Origin: Paenibacillus periandrae
Lineage (GTDB): Bacteria > Bacillota > Bacilli > Paenibacillales > NBRC-103111
Assembly (NCBI RefSeq): GCF_022458865.1
Contig: NZ_JAJNMU010000003.1
Span: 372,001-436,000 of the forward strand
Direction: 5' to 3'
Length of the DNA: 64,000 bases
Position numbers and translations under genes: made by a program. The notes under the pieces are model-generated. The model saw nothing but the letters and a program-made list of their open reading frames with translations. It was not told where the DNA came from and made no database searches. Positions 50,125 to 58,789 of the stretch are shown in pieces; the first letter of the stretch is position 1, and every line of letters begins with the position of its first letter.

Positions 50125-50504
50125 TGATCGTTCATAACAAAGGGGATTTTGTAAGAAGTCAGGGAGGCGTCCGGTTGATTCCGGGCGTCAATAACATCAC
50201 GGATGGGGAATGGGCTATCTTTAAAGCTGATTCTCTCAATCAGGAACTTATCGATGATGGGGAAATTGTTGCTCAAGAGATCGATGGCAAAGCAAAGACA
50301 TTGGCTGATTTGAATAATGGAGAAGCAGCAGCTTTGATTAAGGACACATTTGATTTGAATTTGCTGGCTTCACTGCTCAAGGAAGAAGAGGCAGGCAAGA
50401 ACCGTAAATCGGTCCTTGATATCATTTCCAAGCAGGCAGCTACGATTGAAAAAGAGATCGAGGAGGCCAAGAAAAAGGCCAAGGAAGGCGACGACAACGA
50501 GTAA
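50124..50504 (+). CDS. hypothetical head protein
   Basis: A 126-residue acidic protein. The first 50 residues are beta-rich (VRSQGGVRLIPGVNNITDGEW); the end is Lys/Glu-rich and helical. It overlaps the capsid stop by one base. Its position suggests a head or head-completion role; no family assigned. Confidence 0.6.
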   Translation: MIVHNKGDFVRSQGGVRLIPGVNNITDGEWAIFKADSLNQELIDDGEIVAQEIDGKAKTLADLNNGEAAALIKDTFDLNLLASLLKEEEAGKNRKSVLDIISKQAATIEKEIEEAKKKAKEGDDNE

Positions 50505-50516
50505 AGGCGGTGCGTC

Positions 50517-50849
50517 ATGAAAACAACTATTCAAAAAGTTCGTGGTATAGCTGCGCACCTTACAGGTATGAAAGATGAAGACCTACAGTTGTATGTTGAT
50601 GATGCTTACGACGATGTAATTAACCTGTATGGTGTTCCGGACGAAAAAGCGGAACGTCTAAACCGCTATCTTGCTGCGCATATGGCTACTCTGAACATCC
50701 GGAGAGCTATTTTGAAAAAGGCAGCAGATTTACAGGTACAATATGCACGCGCAGATAGCGTAGGTGGTTCGGAGTATCTTGACGAATTCAATCGCTTGCT
50801 TGCTTTGCTAACCGGGAAGGGTCCGAGGATCGGATTAATGGTGCTCTAA
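50517..50849 (+). CDS. head-tail connector protein (DUF4054-like)
   Basis: A 110-residue helical protein (LQLYVDDAYDDVINLYGVP; LNRYLAAHMATLNIR) of the gp6/DUF4054 adaptor type that binds below the portal. It sits 12 bases after the previous gene and ends on the first base of the next. Confidence 0.72.
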   Translation: MKTTIQKVRGIAAHLTGMKDEDLQLYVDDAYDDVINLYGVPDEKAERLNRYLAAHMATLNIRRAILKKAADLQVQYARADSVGGSEYLDEFNRLLALLTGKGPRIGLMVL

Positions 50850-51469
50850 TGGCCTCTAGTGGCGTTCGTGTAAGTATTTTTGATCGCATTTCAAATTGGG
50901 TGAAGTTCAAGAAGCACATGAAGGAACTGGATAAGTATGGCGTTGAGGTCGGGGTATTCGGGGCAGATTCATTCATTCAGATGATCGCCAATGTTCACGA
51001 ATACGGATTAACCATAAAACCTAAAGGTCAATTCTTAACAATTCCTACTGCAGCAGCGGGTGATCGAGGGGCAAGAGACTTCGGGAAAGAACTGTTCAGG
51101 CCAAAAGGTAAGAAAATTCTTGCAGTTGCAAAGCCGGACGGGACCCTTGAGGTCATGTTTTATTTAGTGGAGAGCGTAACGATACCAGAACGTTCTTTCA
51201 TTCGTTCCACCTTTGACGAAAAGAAAAGGGAATGGGACCGTTACTTCGAAAAGCTGATGGAGGAATTGCTGCTCAAGTACAAAGCCACACCAAAGCAGCT
51301 ATATGACAGGCTGGGGGCTCGCATGGTAGCTGATGTACAAGCTAAGATAACAGCTCTTCATAATCCGCCGAATGCGCATGCCACCAAGAAGCGAAAAGGA
51401 AGCACTAACCCATTAGTTGATACCGGAAAGCTGCGTCAAGCCATTACCTATAGGGTGGTGAGGAAGTGA
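50849..51469 (+). CDS. Mu gpG/HK97 gp10-like head-tail joining protein
   Basis: A 206-residue protein. GVEVGVFGADSFIQMIANVHEYG near the start and PPNAHATKKRKGSTNPLVDTGKLRQAITY at the end (position about 173-201) are typical of virion-morphogenesis joining proteins. It overlaps both neighbours by a few bases. Confidence 0.72.
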   Translation: MASSGVRVSIFDRISNWVKFKKHMKELDKYGVEVGVFGADSFIQMIANVHEYGLTIKPKGQFLTIPTAAAGDRGARDFGKELFRPKGKKILAVAKPDGTLEVMFYLVESVTIPERSFIRSTFDEKKREWDRYFEKLMEELLLKYKATPKQLYDRLGARMVADVQAKITALHNPPNAHATKKRKGSTNPLVDTGKLRQAITYRVVRK

Positions 51470-51852
51470 CACAGATCATGGACTTTAATGAGTTGTTTAG
51501 CGAGTGGGTAGCTACATTCCAACGTATTCCGAAGGGCGAGGGCCATTACGATTATGAAAACGGCGGTATTTGGGTATCAGGATATGGCGAGCCAGAGGAA
51601 ATGACGGCAATAATCGTTGCGCTGACATACAAGGACCTGAATGACCTCCAGTTCTCTCCTGGGGGCGTGTATACGCGGGATGATTGCAAGATTTACCTGC
51701 AGAAACCACGGGAATTAATTAGGGATGATCGTGTAATATACAAAGGGCAGGAATACCTTGTCGTGGAGCAGATACCTTACGATGAATATGCCGATTTTGA
51801 TATATTTATCATCAAGCGGGTGGATACCAAGGGGCGTGACCCTGTTGTTTGA
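51466..51852 (+). CDS. hypothetical head-tail completion protein
   Basis: A 128-residue protein with a central beta-rich domain (DCKIYLQKPRELIRDDRVIYK). GTG 51466 overlaps the previous stop; ATG 51478 is an alternative. Its place in the connector block suggests a neck or tail-completion protein. Confidence 0.62.
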   Translation: MTQIMDFNELFSEWVATFQRIPKGEGHYDYENGGIWVSGYGEPEEMTAIIVALTYKDLNDLQFSPGGVYTRDDCKIYLQKPRELIRDDRVIYKGQEYLVVEQIPYDEYADFDIFIIKRVDTKGRDPVV

Positions 51853-52336
51853 TATCCCAGCTATACGCAATCCGATTATCAAAGGGGCTTACCAAAAGCT
51901 CCAGTGCCCGCTGATCCGTGTCGATCAGACAGGCGATGTGCCGGATTACCCATATGTTACGTATACCATTACCTCACCGCGGATCGCTCAGAGCCAGCAT
52001 GAAATCGACGTCACAACAGCGCTCGGTCGGACTCGTACTAAGACCGTGGAAATGGTGTTTTCCTTTACGGCCTACTCTGAAAAGGAAGATGAGACTATGG
52101 ATTTATGCATGAAGCTGGTTGAACATTTTGACCGGACGGCTCGGGACGATCTACGGGATATCGGAATCGTGGTGGTGAACATTGGATCTATCGATAACCG
52201 TAGCGTATTTTTGGCAGAACATTACGAAAGGCGGCAAGGCTTGGATGTGCGAATCCGAGTCATTGACCGTCTTTTTGAGCCTGCAGGTACAGGAACGGGT
52301 TATATTGAGCAAGCAGAAATTACGAAGGAGGAATGA
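51845..52336 (+). CDS. LIC_12616-like tail terminator protein
   Basis: A 163-residue protein with the pattern YPYVTYTITSPRIAQ, VEMVFSFTAYS and IGIVVVNIGSIDNRSVFLAEHYERRQGLDVRIRV, as in LIC_12616-type tail-completion proteins. The TTG at 51845 has AAGGGGC ten bases upstream; a GTG at 51836 is also possible. It should cap the tail tube. Confidence 0.75.
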   Translation: MFDIPAIRNPIIKGAYQKLQCPLIRVDQTGDVPDYPYVTYTITSPRIAQSQHEIDVTTALGRTRTKTVEMVFSFTAYSEKEDETMDLCMKLVEHFDRTARDDLRDIGIVVVNIGSIDNRSVFLAEHYERRQGLDVRIRVIDRLFEPAGTGTGYIEQAEITKEE

Positions 52337-52338
52337 TC

Positions 52339-53349
52339 GTGCCAATTTCAGATGTAAGAGTCATTATCGATTTGCAAAAGCCAGCAGGCCTGATTGGTTT
52401 CGGGCTGCCTCTCATACTCGGAACCAGCACAGCAGGAGCGGCTTACAAGAAATACGCTGATTTGACGGCAGTGGCAGTGGATTACATCGCAAGTACAGAA
52501 GAATATAAAGCAGCTGCGGCATTGTTTGGTCAGGGCGATAATTCGCCGCGGGAGATTGCCATTATAGCAAGGAAGACCGGATCAACAGCAGAAACGCTGG
52601 CTGATGCGCTGGTAAGGGTTCTCGCCGCGGACTGGTATTTCCTTATCGCCATCACAAACACGGTAACAGATGTAGTACAGATCGCTGATGCTATCGAAGC
52701 AGAAGGAAAGCGAATGTTCTTCACCCGCACGAGCAGCAAGACAGATCTTGCCACCATTCAGGCAGAGGATTACATGCGCACTGCTGTTTTCTATCACACC
52801 ACGACCACGAATTACCCTGAAGCGGCATGGGTAGGAGATACAGGTGCTCTTCCGGTGGGCAGCGCTACATGGAAATTCAGAACACTGACAGGTATTCAGC
52901 CAATGGCAATCGATGCAACAGAACTGAATGCTATTCATGCGCTAGGGGCTGTTACTTATGTTACGAAGGCAGGAACGAACAGCACCTCAGAGGGCGTCGT
53001 CGTGGAGGGCGAATACATTGATAATGTCATGGCTCAGGATTGGGTTAAAGTCAATATCGAGAATAGTGTGCAGTTCCTTTTGAACCGCGAGGACAAGATC
53101 CCTTATACCGATGCAGGCATATCGTTAATCGAGGGGGCTGTCAGAACTGTTCTGCAAGCTGGGTTTACTCAGGGCATTATCGCAGGGGATGAGGCCGGGA
53201 AGCCCATGTATTCAACAGATTTTCCGACAAGGGGCGAGACAACCGCAGCAGACCGAGCAGCAAGGGTTTTGACAGGCGGTAAGTTTTCATTCCAACTTGC
53301 GGGAGCAATCCACTCGGTTGATCCAATTAAAGGCACTATATCGGTGTAG
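52339..53349 (+). CDS. tail sheath-like protein, DUF3383 family
   Basis: A 336-residue protein matching DUF3383 (VRVIIDLQKPAGLIGFGLPLILGTST; MAQDWVKVNIENSVQFLLN). Members act as sheath proteins of contractile tails; followed by a tube gene, this marks a myovirus-like phage. The GTG at 52339 has AAGGAGG seven bases upstream. Confidence 0.83.
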   Translation: MPISDVRVIIDLQKPAGLIGFGLPLILGTSTAGAAYKKYADLTAVAVDYIASTEEYKAAAALFGQGDNSPREIAIIARKTGSTAETLADALVRVLAADWYFLIAITNTVTDVVQIADAIEAEGKRMFFTRTSSKTDLATIQAEDYMRTAVFYHTTTTNYPEAAWVGDTGALPVGSATWKFRTLTGIQPMAIDATELNAIHALGAVTYVTKAGTNSTSEGVVVEGEYIDNVMAQDWVKVNIENSVQFLLNREDKIPYTDAGISLIEGAVRTVLQAGFTQGIIAGDEAGKPMYSTDFPTRGETTAADRAARVLTGGKFSFQLAGAIHSVDPIKGTISV

Positions 53350-53364
53350 AAAGGGGAAAGAGAC

Positions 53365-53766
53365 ATGTCGAATTTAAATAGTTTCGATGCAAAAAGTGTC
53401 ACTGTTACCGTTAATGGCACGTTTATAACGGGTTTTGCGGATGGCACATTTGTTCAGGGCGAGAAAGATGAGGATAACTTCACTACTAGCGTAGGCGCTC
53501 AGGGTGATGTTGTTGTAAACGAAGTGAATAACCCTCTCGGAACAGTCACCATCACGATCCAACAGACTTCGCCGTCGGTTGCATACTTAAACGGTTTGGC
53601 CAACAGTAAAGAGTTTGTTCCGGTTTGGGTTATCTCTAACAACTCACCTAAAGAAAAGTTTGGTGGAAGCAAGTGTCGTGTCAAAAAGCCAAGCAGTTCT
53701 TCATTTTCTAATGAAGATGAGGATAGAGAGTATGAAATTCAAGTTTTTGATTATACGCAGGAATAA
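53365..53766 (+). CDS. tail tube protein, DUF3277-like
   Basis: A 133-residue beta-rich protein (VTVTVNGTFITGFADGTFVQ; VGAQGDVVVNEVNNPLGTVTITIQQTSP) fitting DUF3277 tail tubes. AAAGGGG lies before the ATG. It follows the sheath gene, the usual order. Confidence 0.8.
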   Translation: MSNLNSFDAKSVTVTVNGTFITGFADGTFVQGEKDEDNFTTSVGAQGDVVVNEVNNPLGTVTITIQQTSPSVAYLNGLANSKEFVPVWVISNNSPKEKFGGSKCRVKKPSSSSFSNEDEDREYEIQVFDYTQE

Positions 53767-53781
53767 TGGGAGGTTTTTAGA

Positions 53782-54042
53782 TTGGCGAATCCAAAACAAA
53801 AAGCAGTTACGATCCAAGGAGTAGAGTTTACTTTTCAACACCCAGGTGTACGTAAGTCCCTGCAAATTAATGATAGTTCTCGGGATAAACACGGAAATTT
53901 AATGTCTGAAGCATATTATGCGCAACTTATGGAGCATGTCATTGTTCAACCGAGAACAAATTGGGAATATTGGGACGAGCATACCGAGCTCTTGGAGGAA
54001 GTCATGACTGAAGCTGTCCGATTTCTTGTCGGCGCAAAATAA
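53782..54042 (+). CDS. tail assembly chaperone, first reading frame
   Basis: An 86-residue protein between the tube and tape-measure genes, the standard place of tail chaperones. The TTG at 53782 has GGGAGG upstream. A second frame opens 17 bases before its stop in the +1 frame, suggesting a frameshifted long form. Two products of this kind fold the tape measure. Confidence 0.72.
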   Translation: MANPKQKAVTIQGVEFTFQHPGVRKSLQINDSSRDKHGNLMSEAYYAQLMEHVIVQPRTNWEYWDEHTELLEEVMTEAVRFLVGAK

Positions 54043-54226
54043 GCAGCCTCGCGAATACCGACGAATAGCTGAACGCAATTGGGCATTTTGGCGAATCGTT
54101 CTCTCTGATAACGGCATAACCTATGGAGATGCTCAATCGATGGATTGGGAAGAAATTTATGAGGCTAATGCAGCAATCGATATTTGGCAATCCAAAACTA
54201 CGGGAGGAAGAAGGAGAAAGCAATGA
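54026..54226 (+). CDS. tail assembly chaperone, +1-frame extension
   Basis: A 66-residue frame (REYRRIAERNWAFWRIVLSDNG) overlapping the first chaperone by 17 bases and the tape-measure start by four. The only start codon is a TTG without a ribosome site, so expression by +1 (or -2) frameshifting near CGA-TTT-CTT or GCA-AAA-TAA is likely. Phage tail chaperones commonly use such shifts. Confidence 0.65.
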   Translation: MSAQNKQPREYRRIAERNWAFWRIVLSDNGITYGDAQSMDWEEIYEANAAIDIWQSKTTGGRRRKQ

Positions 54227-56265
54227 ACAGTGCTTTAAGAAGCTTACTCATAAGCATTGGCTTCAACGTGAATCAGACTCCTCTCCAAAATCTGGACAGG
54301 CTGGTCGGCTCCGTTAGTAATAAAATGATGGGATTAGCTAAGATACCAATAGGGGCGGCAATCGCAGGAGCAGGTGCGGCGGGTGTTGCCTCTATTGTTG
54401 CTGTTAAGTCCTCACTGGACAAGGCATTAGATTTTGAATCACAGTTGTCGAGTATCAAGGCGCTGACAGGTGCAACTGTTGAAGAAATGCTTTCAATGGA
54501 GGATTTGGCACTTGAGATGGGATCCAAAACGAAATACTCAGCGCTTGAAGCGGCTAAGGGTATTGAAGAGCTCTTGAAAGCAGGATTGACCCCTGCAGCT
54601 GTTAAAGCAGGTGGTTTAGAAGCTGCACTTAATCTTGCAACGGCAGGTGGCTTAGGACTTTCTGAGGCTTCTGAAATCATGGCCACCTCTTTAAATTCAT
54701 TTAAAAAAGATGGGATGAGCGCGGCAGACGTTTCAAATATTCTTGCCGGAACAGCCAATGCTGCAGCGGCAAGTGTTCACGGGTTGGGCTATTCGCTATC
54801 TTCTGTTGGAAGTGTTGCTGATATGATTGGCATGTCATTTAAGGATGTTAATACAGCCATCGGAATTATGACTAACGATGGTAACAAAGACGGAGAGAGT
54901 TCAGGAACGAGCTTAAAAGCAATGCTGATGTATCTACAACCACAGACGGATAAGGCTGTTGAGATGTTTAATCAACTCGGCATTGGAGTTGGCAAGGCTA
55001 ACAAGTTTTTCAAAGACGGTAAGATAAAAGATCTTGCTGGTGTTGCTGACGTTTTACAAGAAACATTCAATAAAATGAACGATCAGGATCGAACAGCTGC
55101 TTTTCTTGATATGTTTGGCACGGATGGGGTCAAAGCAGCTACTTCACTTTACAAAGCCGGTTCAAAAGGCGTAAAGCAATTTTACGATGATATGGGCAAT
55201 GTAACGGCCTTGGAAGTTGCTACGGAACGAATGAATAACGGGAAAGGTGCTATCGAACAATTTAAGGGTGCCCTCGAAACCCTACAAATCAGAGGGATGA
55301 AGCCATTTCTGCCAGCAATAAAGTCATTATTCACACAGGCAGGCGCATTCATTGAACAAAAGTCACCGCAGATCATTGCAGCCACTCAGGCCATTGCTGA
55401 CAAGGCGAAAAACTATTTGAAAACACATTTCATCGATAATCAGGAGTTTAGGGATTTGTCAGTAGAAGGCAAGATTAACTTTGTCTTTAATGATGTGATT
55501 GAACTTTTCAATTCATGGTATGCATCTAGCGGTTCTAAACAAATTGAGGATATATCGAAGAAACTGGCGGCAGGTCTTGCTAGTGGTATTGAGGCTAGTG
55601 CAGGACCTATTACCGATGCCGCAATGAAAATAGGTGCTTCTATTGCTAAGGGGATGGATGAGGGTTTACAAAAAGCAGCAGCAGATTATCCAGTTATATC
55701 GATGTTGCTTGGTGGAGTTGCAGGCGCAAGATTTGGTGTCCCAGGGCTAATAGGCGGTGTGGTAGCTGGTTCTGGATACTCTTTATATTCCTCTTATGAG
55801 CAAAATAAAGACAAGGGAAATCCCCTTGTAGATTTTGATAAAAAGGACAGAGGATTAGGGTATGTAAATGACTTTTATAAAAATAAACAAGAGAAACAGC
55901 AACAACAACAAACTCCAGCGCCCATTATTTATGGTCCTCCTGCTCCTGAGCCTATATACGGTCCTTTCCTTGATGGATCTCACGCGAATGGCCTTTCCAA
56001 TGTGCCGTTTGATGGATACTTGGCTGAGTTGCACAAAGGCGAGCGCGTTTTGACTGCTTCAGACAACCAAGAGTACAGCTCATCCTTATTACGACGGGAT
56101 ACACAGCAAGGGTCGAATACTTCATCTGGAGGGTTATCGCCCACAATATATGTAACCATTCAAGGGAACGCAACCAAGCAAGATGCCTATGACGGAACAA
56201 TGGCGGCTTTGGACGCATGGGGCCGAAGTAGACAACGTAGAAATCCTCAGGTGGTGATTGGCTAA
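54223..56265 (+). CDS. phage tail tape measure protein
   Basis: A 680-residue protein. The N-terminal TIGR01760-type core is clear (LDFESQLSSIKALTGAT; MATSLNSFKKDGMSAADVSNILAGTANAAAASV). Hydrophobic segments (about 44-65 and 500-535) could insert in the host membrane. The C-terminal third is Gly/Gln-rich. It sets tail length; at roughly 1.5 angstrom per residue a tail near 100 nm is implied. AAGGAG lies six bases before the ATG. Confidence 0.9.
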   Translation: MNSALRSLLISIGFNVNQTPLQNLDRLVGSVSNKMMGLAKIPIGAAIAGAGAAGVASIVAVKSSLDKALDFESQLSSIKALTGATVEEMLSMEDLALEMGSKTKYSALEAAKGIEELLKAGLTPAAVKAGGLEAALNLATAGGLGLSEASEIMATSLNSFKKDGMSAADVSNILAGTANAAAASVHGLGYSLSSVGSVADMIGMSFKDVNTAIGIMTNDGNKDGESSGTSLKAMLMYLQPQTDKAVEMFNQLGIGVGKANKFFKDGKIKDLAGVADVLQETFNKMNDQDRTAAFLDMFGTDGVKAATSLYKAGSKGVKQFYDDMGNVTALEVATERMNNGKGAIEQFKGALETLQIRGMKPFLPAIKSLFTQAGAFIEQKSPQIIAATQAIADKAKNYLKTHFIDNQEFRDLSVEGKINFVFNDVIELFNSWYASSGSKQIEDISKKLAAGLASGIEASAGPITDAAMKIGASIAKGMDEGLQKAAADYPVISMLLGGVAGARFGVPGLIGGVVAGSGYSLYSSYEQNKDKGNPLVDFDKKDRGLGYVNDFYKNKQEKQQQQQTPAPIIYGPPAPEPIYGPFLDGSHANGLSNVPFDGYLAELHKGERVLTASDNQEYSSSLLRRDTQQGSNTSSGGLSPTIYVTIQGNATKQDAYDGTMAALDAWGRSRQRRNPQVVIG

Positions 56266-56843
56266 TGGCAACAATTGCAGGTGTGGAAATCCATGTGGAG
56301 ACAGAAAGTCCAGCTTATATGGTCAACATCATGACGCATCCGGTAGAAGAAGGGTTAGCGATTACGGACCATGTTCAGCAGATGCCAATAGGCTTGTCTC
56401 TTTCGGGGCAGATCCTCAATCCAAATGCATCTGAGAAGCGGGATCGTTTGCGTGCTGCAATGAATTCCGGTGAGTTGGTCGTGTATCTTGGAAGGAATTC
56501 GGCATATACCATGCTGATAAGCTCAATGCATTGTGACCATACCCACCGGATAGCAAATGGGTTTAGCTTTACTATGGAGCTAATCGAAACACGTATTGTC
56601 AGGGTACTCCAAGAGGCTTCACTTGAGACTGACCCCACGCTGACGGCAACGGCAGAAGAGGGCAATCTCGGTACTCAACAGCTTGAACAGACAGGCGAAG
56701 AGGTCTATGCAACCATTCAAGACGGAGACACATTTTGGGGGCTATCTGGAGTGTTCAGGACGACGGTAAGCAGCATCCAAGATCTGAATCCTGGGGTTAA
56801 CCCTTTGACTCTACAGATAGGTCAGAAGGTGAGGGTCACATAA
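56265..56843 (+). CDS. LysM-domain tail/baseplate protein
   Basis: A 192-residue protein. The N-terminal domain (ITDHVQQMPIGLSLSGQIL; GELVVYLGRNSAYTMLI) is Dit/baseplate-like; a LysM motif (DGDTFWGLSGVFRTTVSSIQDLN) ends it at about 145-192. It should bind peptidoglycan or join the hub, like XkdP in PBSX. It overlaps the tape-measure stop by one base. Confidence 0.8.
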   Translation: MATIAGVEIHVETESPAYMVNIMTHPVEEGLAITDHVQQMPIGLSLSGQILNPNASEKRDRLRAAMNSGELVVYLGRNSAYTMLISSMHCDHTHRIANGFSFTMELIETRIVRVLQEASLETDPTLTATAEEGNLGTQQLEQTGEEVYATIQDGDTFWGLSGVFRTTVSSIQDLNPGVNPLTLQIGQKVRVT

Positions 56844-57148
56844 TGTACAGGCTCAATATTAACAAAGCGGCGATACCCTATGCTTTTGAGGTGACAATAG
56901 CCAATACCAGATATAAATTCACCGTCCGGTACAATGATCAGTACGATTTTTTTACCCTAGACCTCACCCGAGATGGTGGGGTTCTTGTCACTGGTGAACC
57001 TCTTATATATGGATCGCCTTTGTTTCAATCAATGGAAGACAGTCGATTTCCGAGGTTTGCCATTACTCCAACCGATCCAAGCGGGATAACTGATAGAGTG
57101 ACATGGGAAACGCTACAAGAAACGGTATTTTTGGCGGTGCAGCCATGA
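56843..57148 (+). CDS. baseplate plug-like protein
   Basis: A 101-residue beta-rich protein (YAFEVTIANTRYKFTVRYND; EPLIYGSPLFQSM) of the DUF6983/baseplate-plug type. It overlaps its neighbours by one and four bases, in the baseplate block. Confidence 0.72.
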   Translation: MYRLNINKAAIPYAFEVTIANTRYKFTVRYNDQYDFFTLDLTRDGGVLVTGEPLIYGSPLFQSMEDSRFPRFAITPTDPSGITDRVTWETLQETVFLAVQP

Positions 57149-58050
57149 CGCAGATAAACGCATTCGGACGAGAGATTGAGGTGCTAGTAGGCGAGAACCT
57201 CCGATTCTTCCGCGATGGTCAGAGCGGGTTGGATATCGAGTTCGAGGTCCCATTTGATGACGACATACTGGCAAACGAAGCAACAGTAACTATTTACAAC
57301 GTCAAACCAGAAACATACAACCAAATCGAACTCGGCATGGCCTTAATCATTAATGCTGGATACCACAAAGATCGAGGTTCTATATTTGTTGGCGAGGTTT
57401 CTTATGTTGAACCATTACGAGATAAGCCAGACAGCAGATTAGTCATACGCGGATTAGACAGCCTTGCGTTCGTTGAGCAGGACATACAAAAAACGTACCA
57501 AGCCAACGTCAAGGCGACTACGATCGTGCGTGACCTGCTGAGCGAATTGGGCTTGCCTGTTGGTTTTTTTGATTTGCCAGATGATGTTTCTTATCCAAGA
57601 GGATACACAGCAAACGGCAAGATATGCGATATTCTCAAGCAGGTAGCTGTGGATTCGGACGCGCTATGCTTCACTTCACGAGGCAAAGTATATGTCTGTT
57701 CTCGCTTTTTTGGCGAGGAAACAGACTTCATTCTAACCGTGGAAAATGGTTTGATTGGCTCGCCGGAGTTGAACATGATTGACGTGTCTAAAACAAATCT
57801 GGATTACATTGATAAACGTCCCACGGCAAAGAAGCCGAGAAAAACAACAGGACCACGCCGTGTTACTTATGGCAAGAAAGACGTAGAACTGCAGGAGCAA
57901 TTCAGAGTTAAAAGCCTGCTTAACCATCGGTTTGGAACCGCAAAGATACTGGCAGTACGTAGCCGTTCATATGATTTTATCTATCGAATCAACCGCGGCA
58001 GGCATATTTGCCAAGGATCGGAATTCTACACGGAAATGGAGCTGATGTGA
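57145..58050 (+). CDS. baseplate hub protein (gp27/XkdQ-like)
   Basis: A 301-residue protein (EFEVPFDDDILANEATVTIYNV; VRDLLSELGLPVGFFDL; ICDILKQVAVDSDALCF) like the XkdQ/gp27 hubs that hold the spike under the tube. The ATG overlaps the previous stop (ATGA); the frame is open upstream inside the plug gene. Confidence 0.8.
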   Translation: MTQINAFGREIEVLVGENLRFFRDGQSGLDIEFEVPFDDDILANEATVTIYNVKPETYNQIELGMALIINAGYHKDRGSIFVGEVSYVEPLRDKPDSRLVIRGLDSLAFVEQDIQKTYQANVKATTIVRDLLSELGLPVGFFDLPDDVSYPRGYTANGKICDILKQVAVDSDALCFTSRGKVYVCSRFFGEETDFILTVENGLIGSPELNMIDVSKTNLDYIDKRPTAKKPRKTTGPRRVTYGKKDVELQEQFRVKSLLNHRFGTAKILAVRSRSYDFIYRINRGRHICQGSEFYTEMELM

Positions 58051-58430
58051 TGGGCGATTTTGATAAGGCACTGGATGCAATGATCAATGAATCTCTTCTG
58101 AATTTGCATACGGCCCTCCCATGTATTGTGATTTCATTCGATCCTGTTGGAATGACCTGCGATCTTCAACCGGTATTTAAACAGAAGCATAATGACGGAA
58201 GCCTGGTAACCCCGTCATCCGTTATCAAAGCCCCCTGCGTCTGGCAGCGGTTCTTGATTGGGGAGGAAGAGAAGGATTTCAAGCCTGTTTACGTTGCTGG
58301 TGATCTAGTGCTGGCGATCATTGCTGAACGTGCAATCGATCATGCGTTGTCTGGAGTTGTTGCTGATCCTAAATTTAATCGACACCACGAATTACAGGAT
58401 GCCATTGTCGTAGGGAGGTTGAGTGGTTGA
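58050..58430 (+). CDS. Gp138-family membrane-puncturing spike protein
   Basis: A 126-residue protein (PCIVISFDPVGMTCDLQPVF; GDLVLAIIAERAIDHAL) matching the OB-fold N-terminal part of Gp138-type spikes. It pierces the cell envelope at the tip of the contractile tail. It overlaps the hub stop by one base. A long beta-helix tail is absent. Confidence 0.8.
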   Translation: MGDFDKALDAMINESLLNLHTALPCIVISFDPVGMTCDLQPVFKQKHNDGSLVTPSSVIKAPCVWQRFLIGEEEKDFKPVYVAGDLVLAIIAERAIDHALSGVVADPKFNRHHELQDAIVVGRLSG

Positions 58431-58789
58431 GAACATTAAAGTTGACCGACGGTGACTTGGTATTTACGAATGGCACAATGCAATTGGTTGACGGTAATGA
58501 GGAAATCGCTCAAGCGGTTCGAATCGAACTTTTAACATTTAAAAAAGAATGGTTTCTTGATTCCCGGATGGGCGTGGATTACTACGGTGTAATTCTAATG
58601 AAGCAGCCGAACTACGAAGCGATTCGTGCAGAACTGGTGCAGGCTATTTTGCGGGAACCACGGATTCGTTCGGTAGATTCACTCGATGTTGATTTTGATC
58701 GAGCAGCACGAAACCTTAAGGTTACTTTTAAAGCGACAACGCGTTCAGGACAAGCAATCACGCAGCAGGAGGTGTTATCCGGTGCTTGA
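58427..58789 (+). CDS. baseplate wedge protein (gp25/DUF2634-like)
   Basis: A 120-residue protein (EIAQAVRIELLTFKKEWFLDSRMGVDYY) of the gp25/W-like family that forms the baseplate wedge and starts sheath assembly. The TTG at 58427 has GGGAGG upstream and overlaps the spike gene. Confidence 0.82.
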   Translation: MRTLKLTDGDLVFTNGTMQLVDGNEEIAQAVRIELLTFKKEWFLDSRMGVDYYGVILMKQPNYEAIRAELVQAILREPRIRSVDSLDVDFDRAARNLKVTFKATTRSGQAITQQEVLSGA

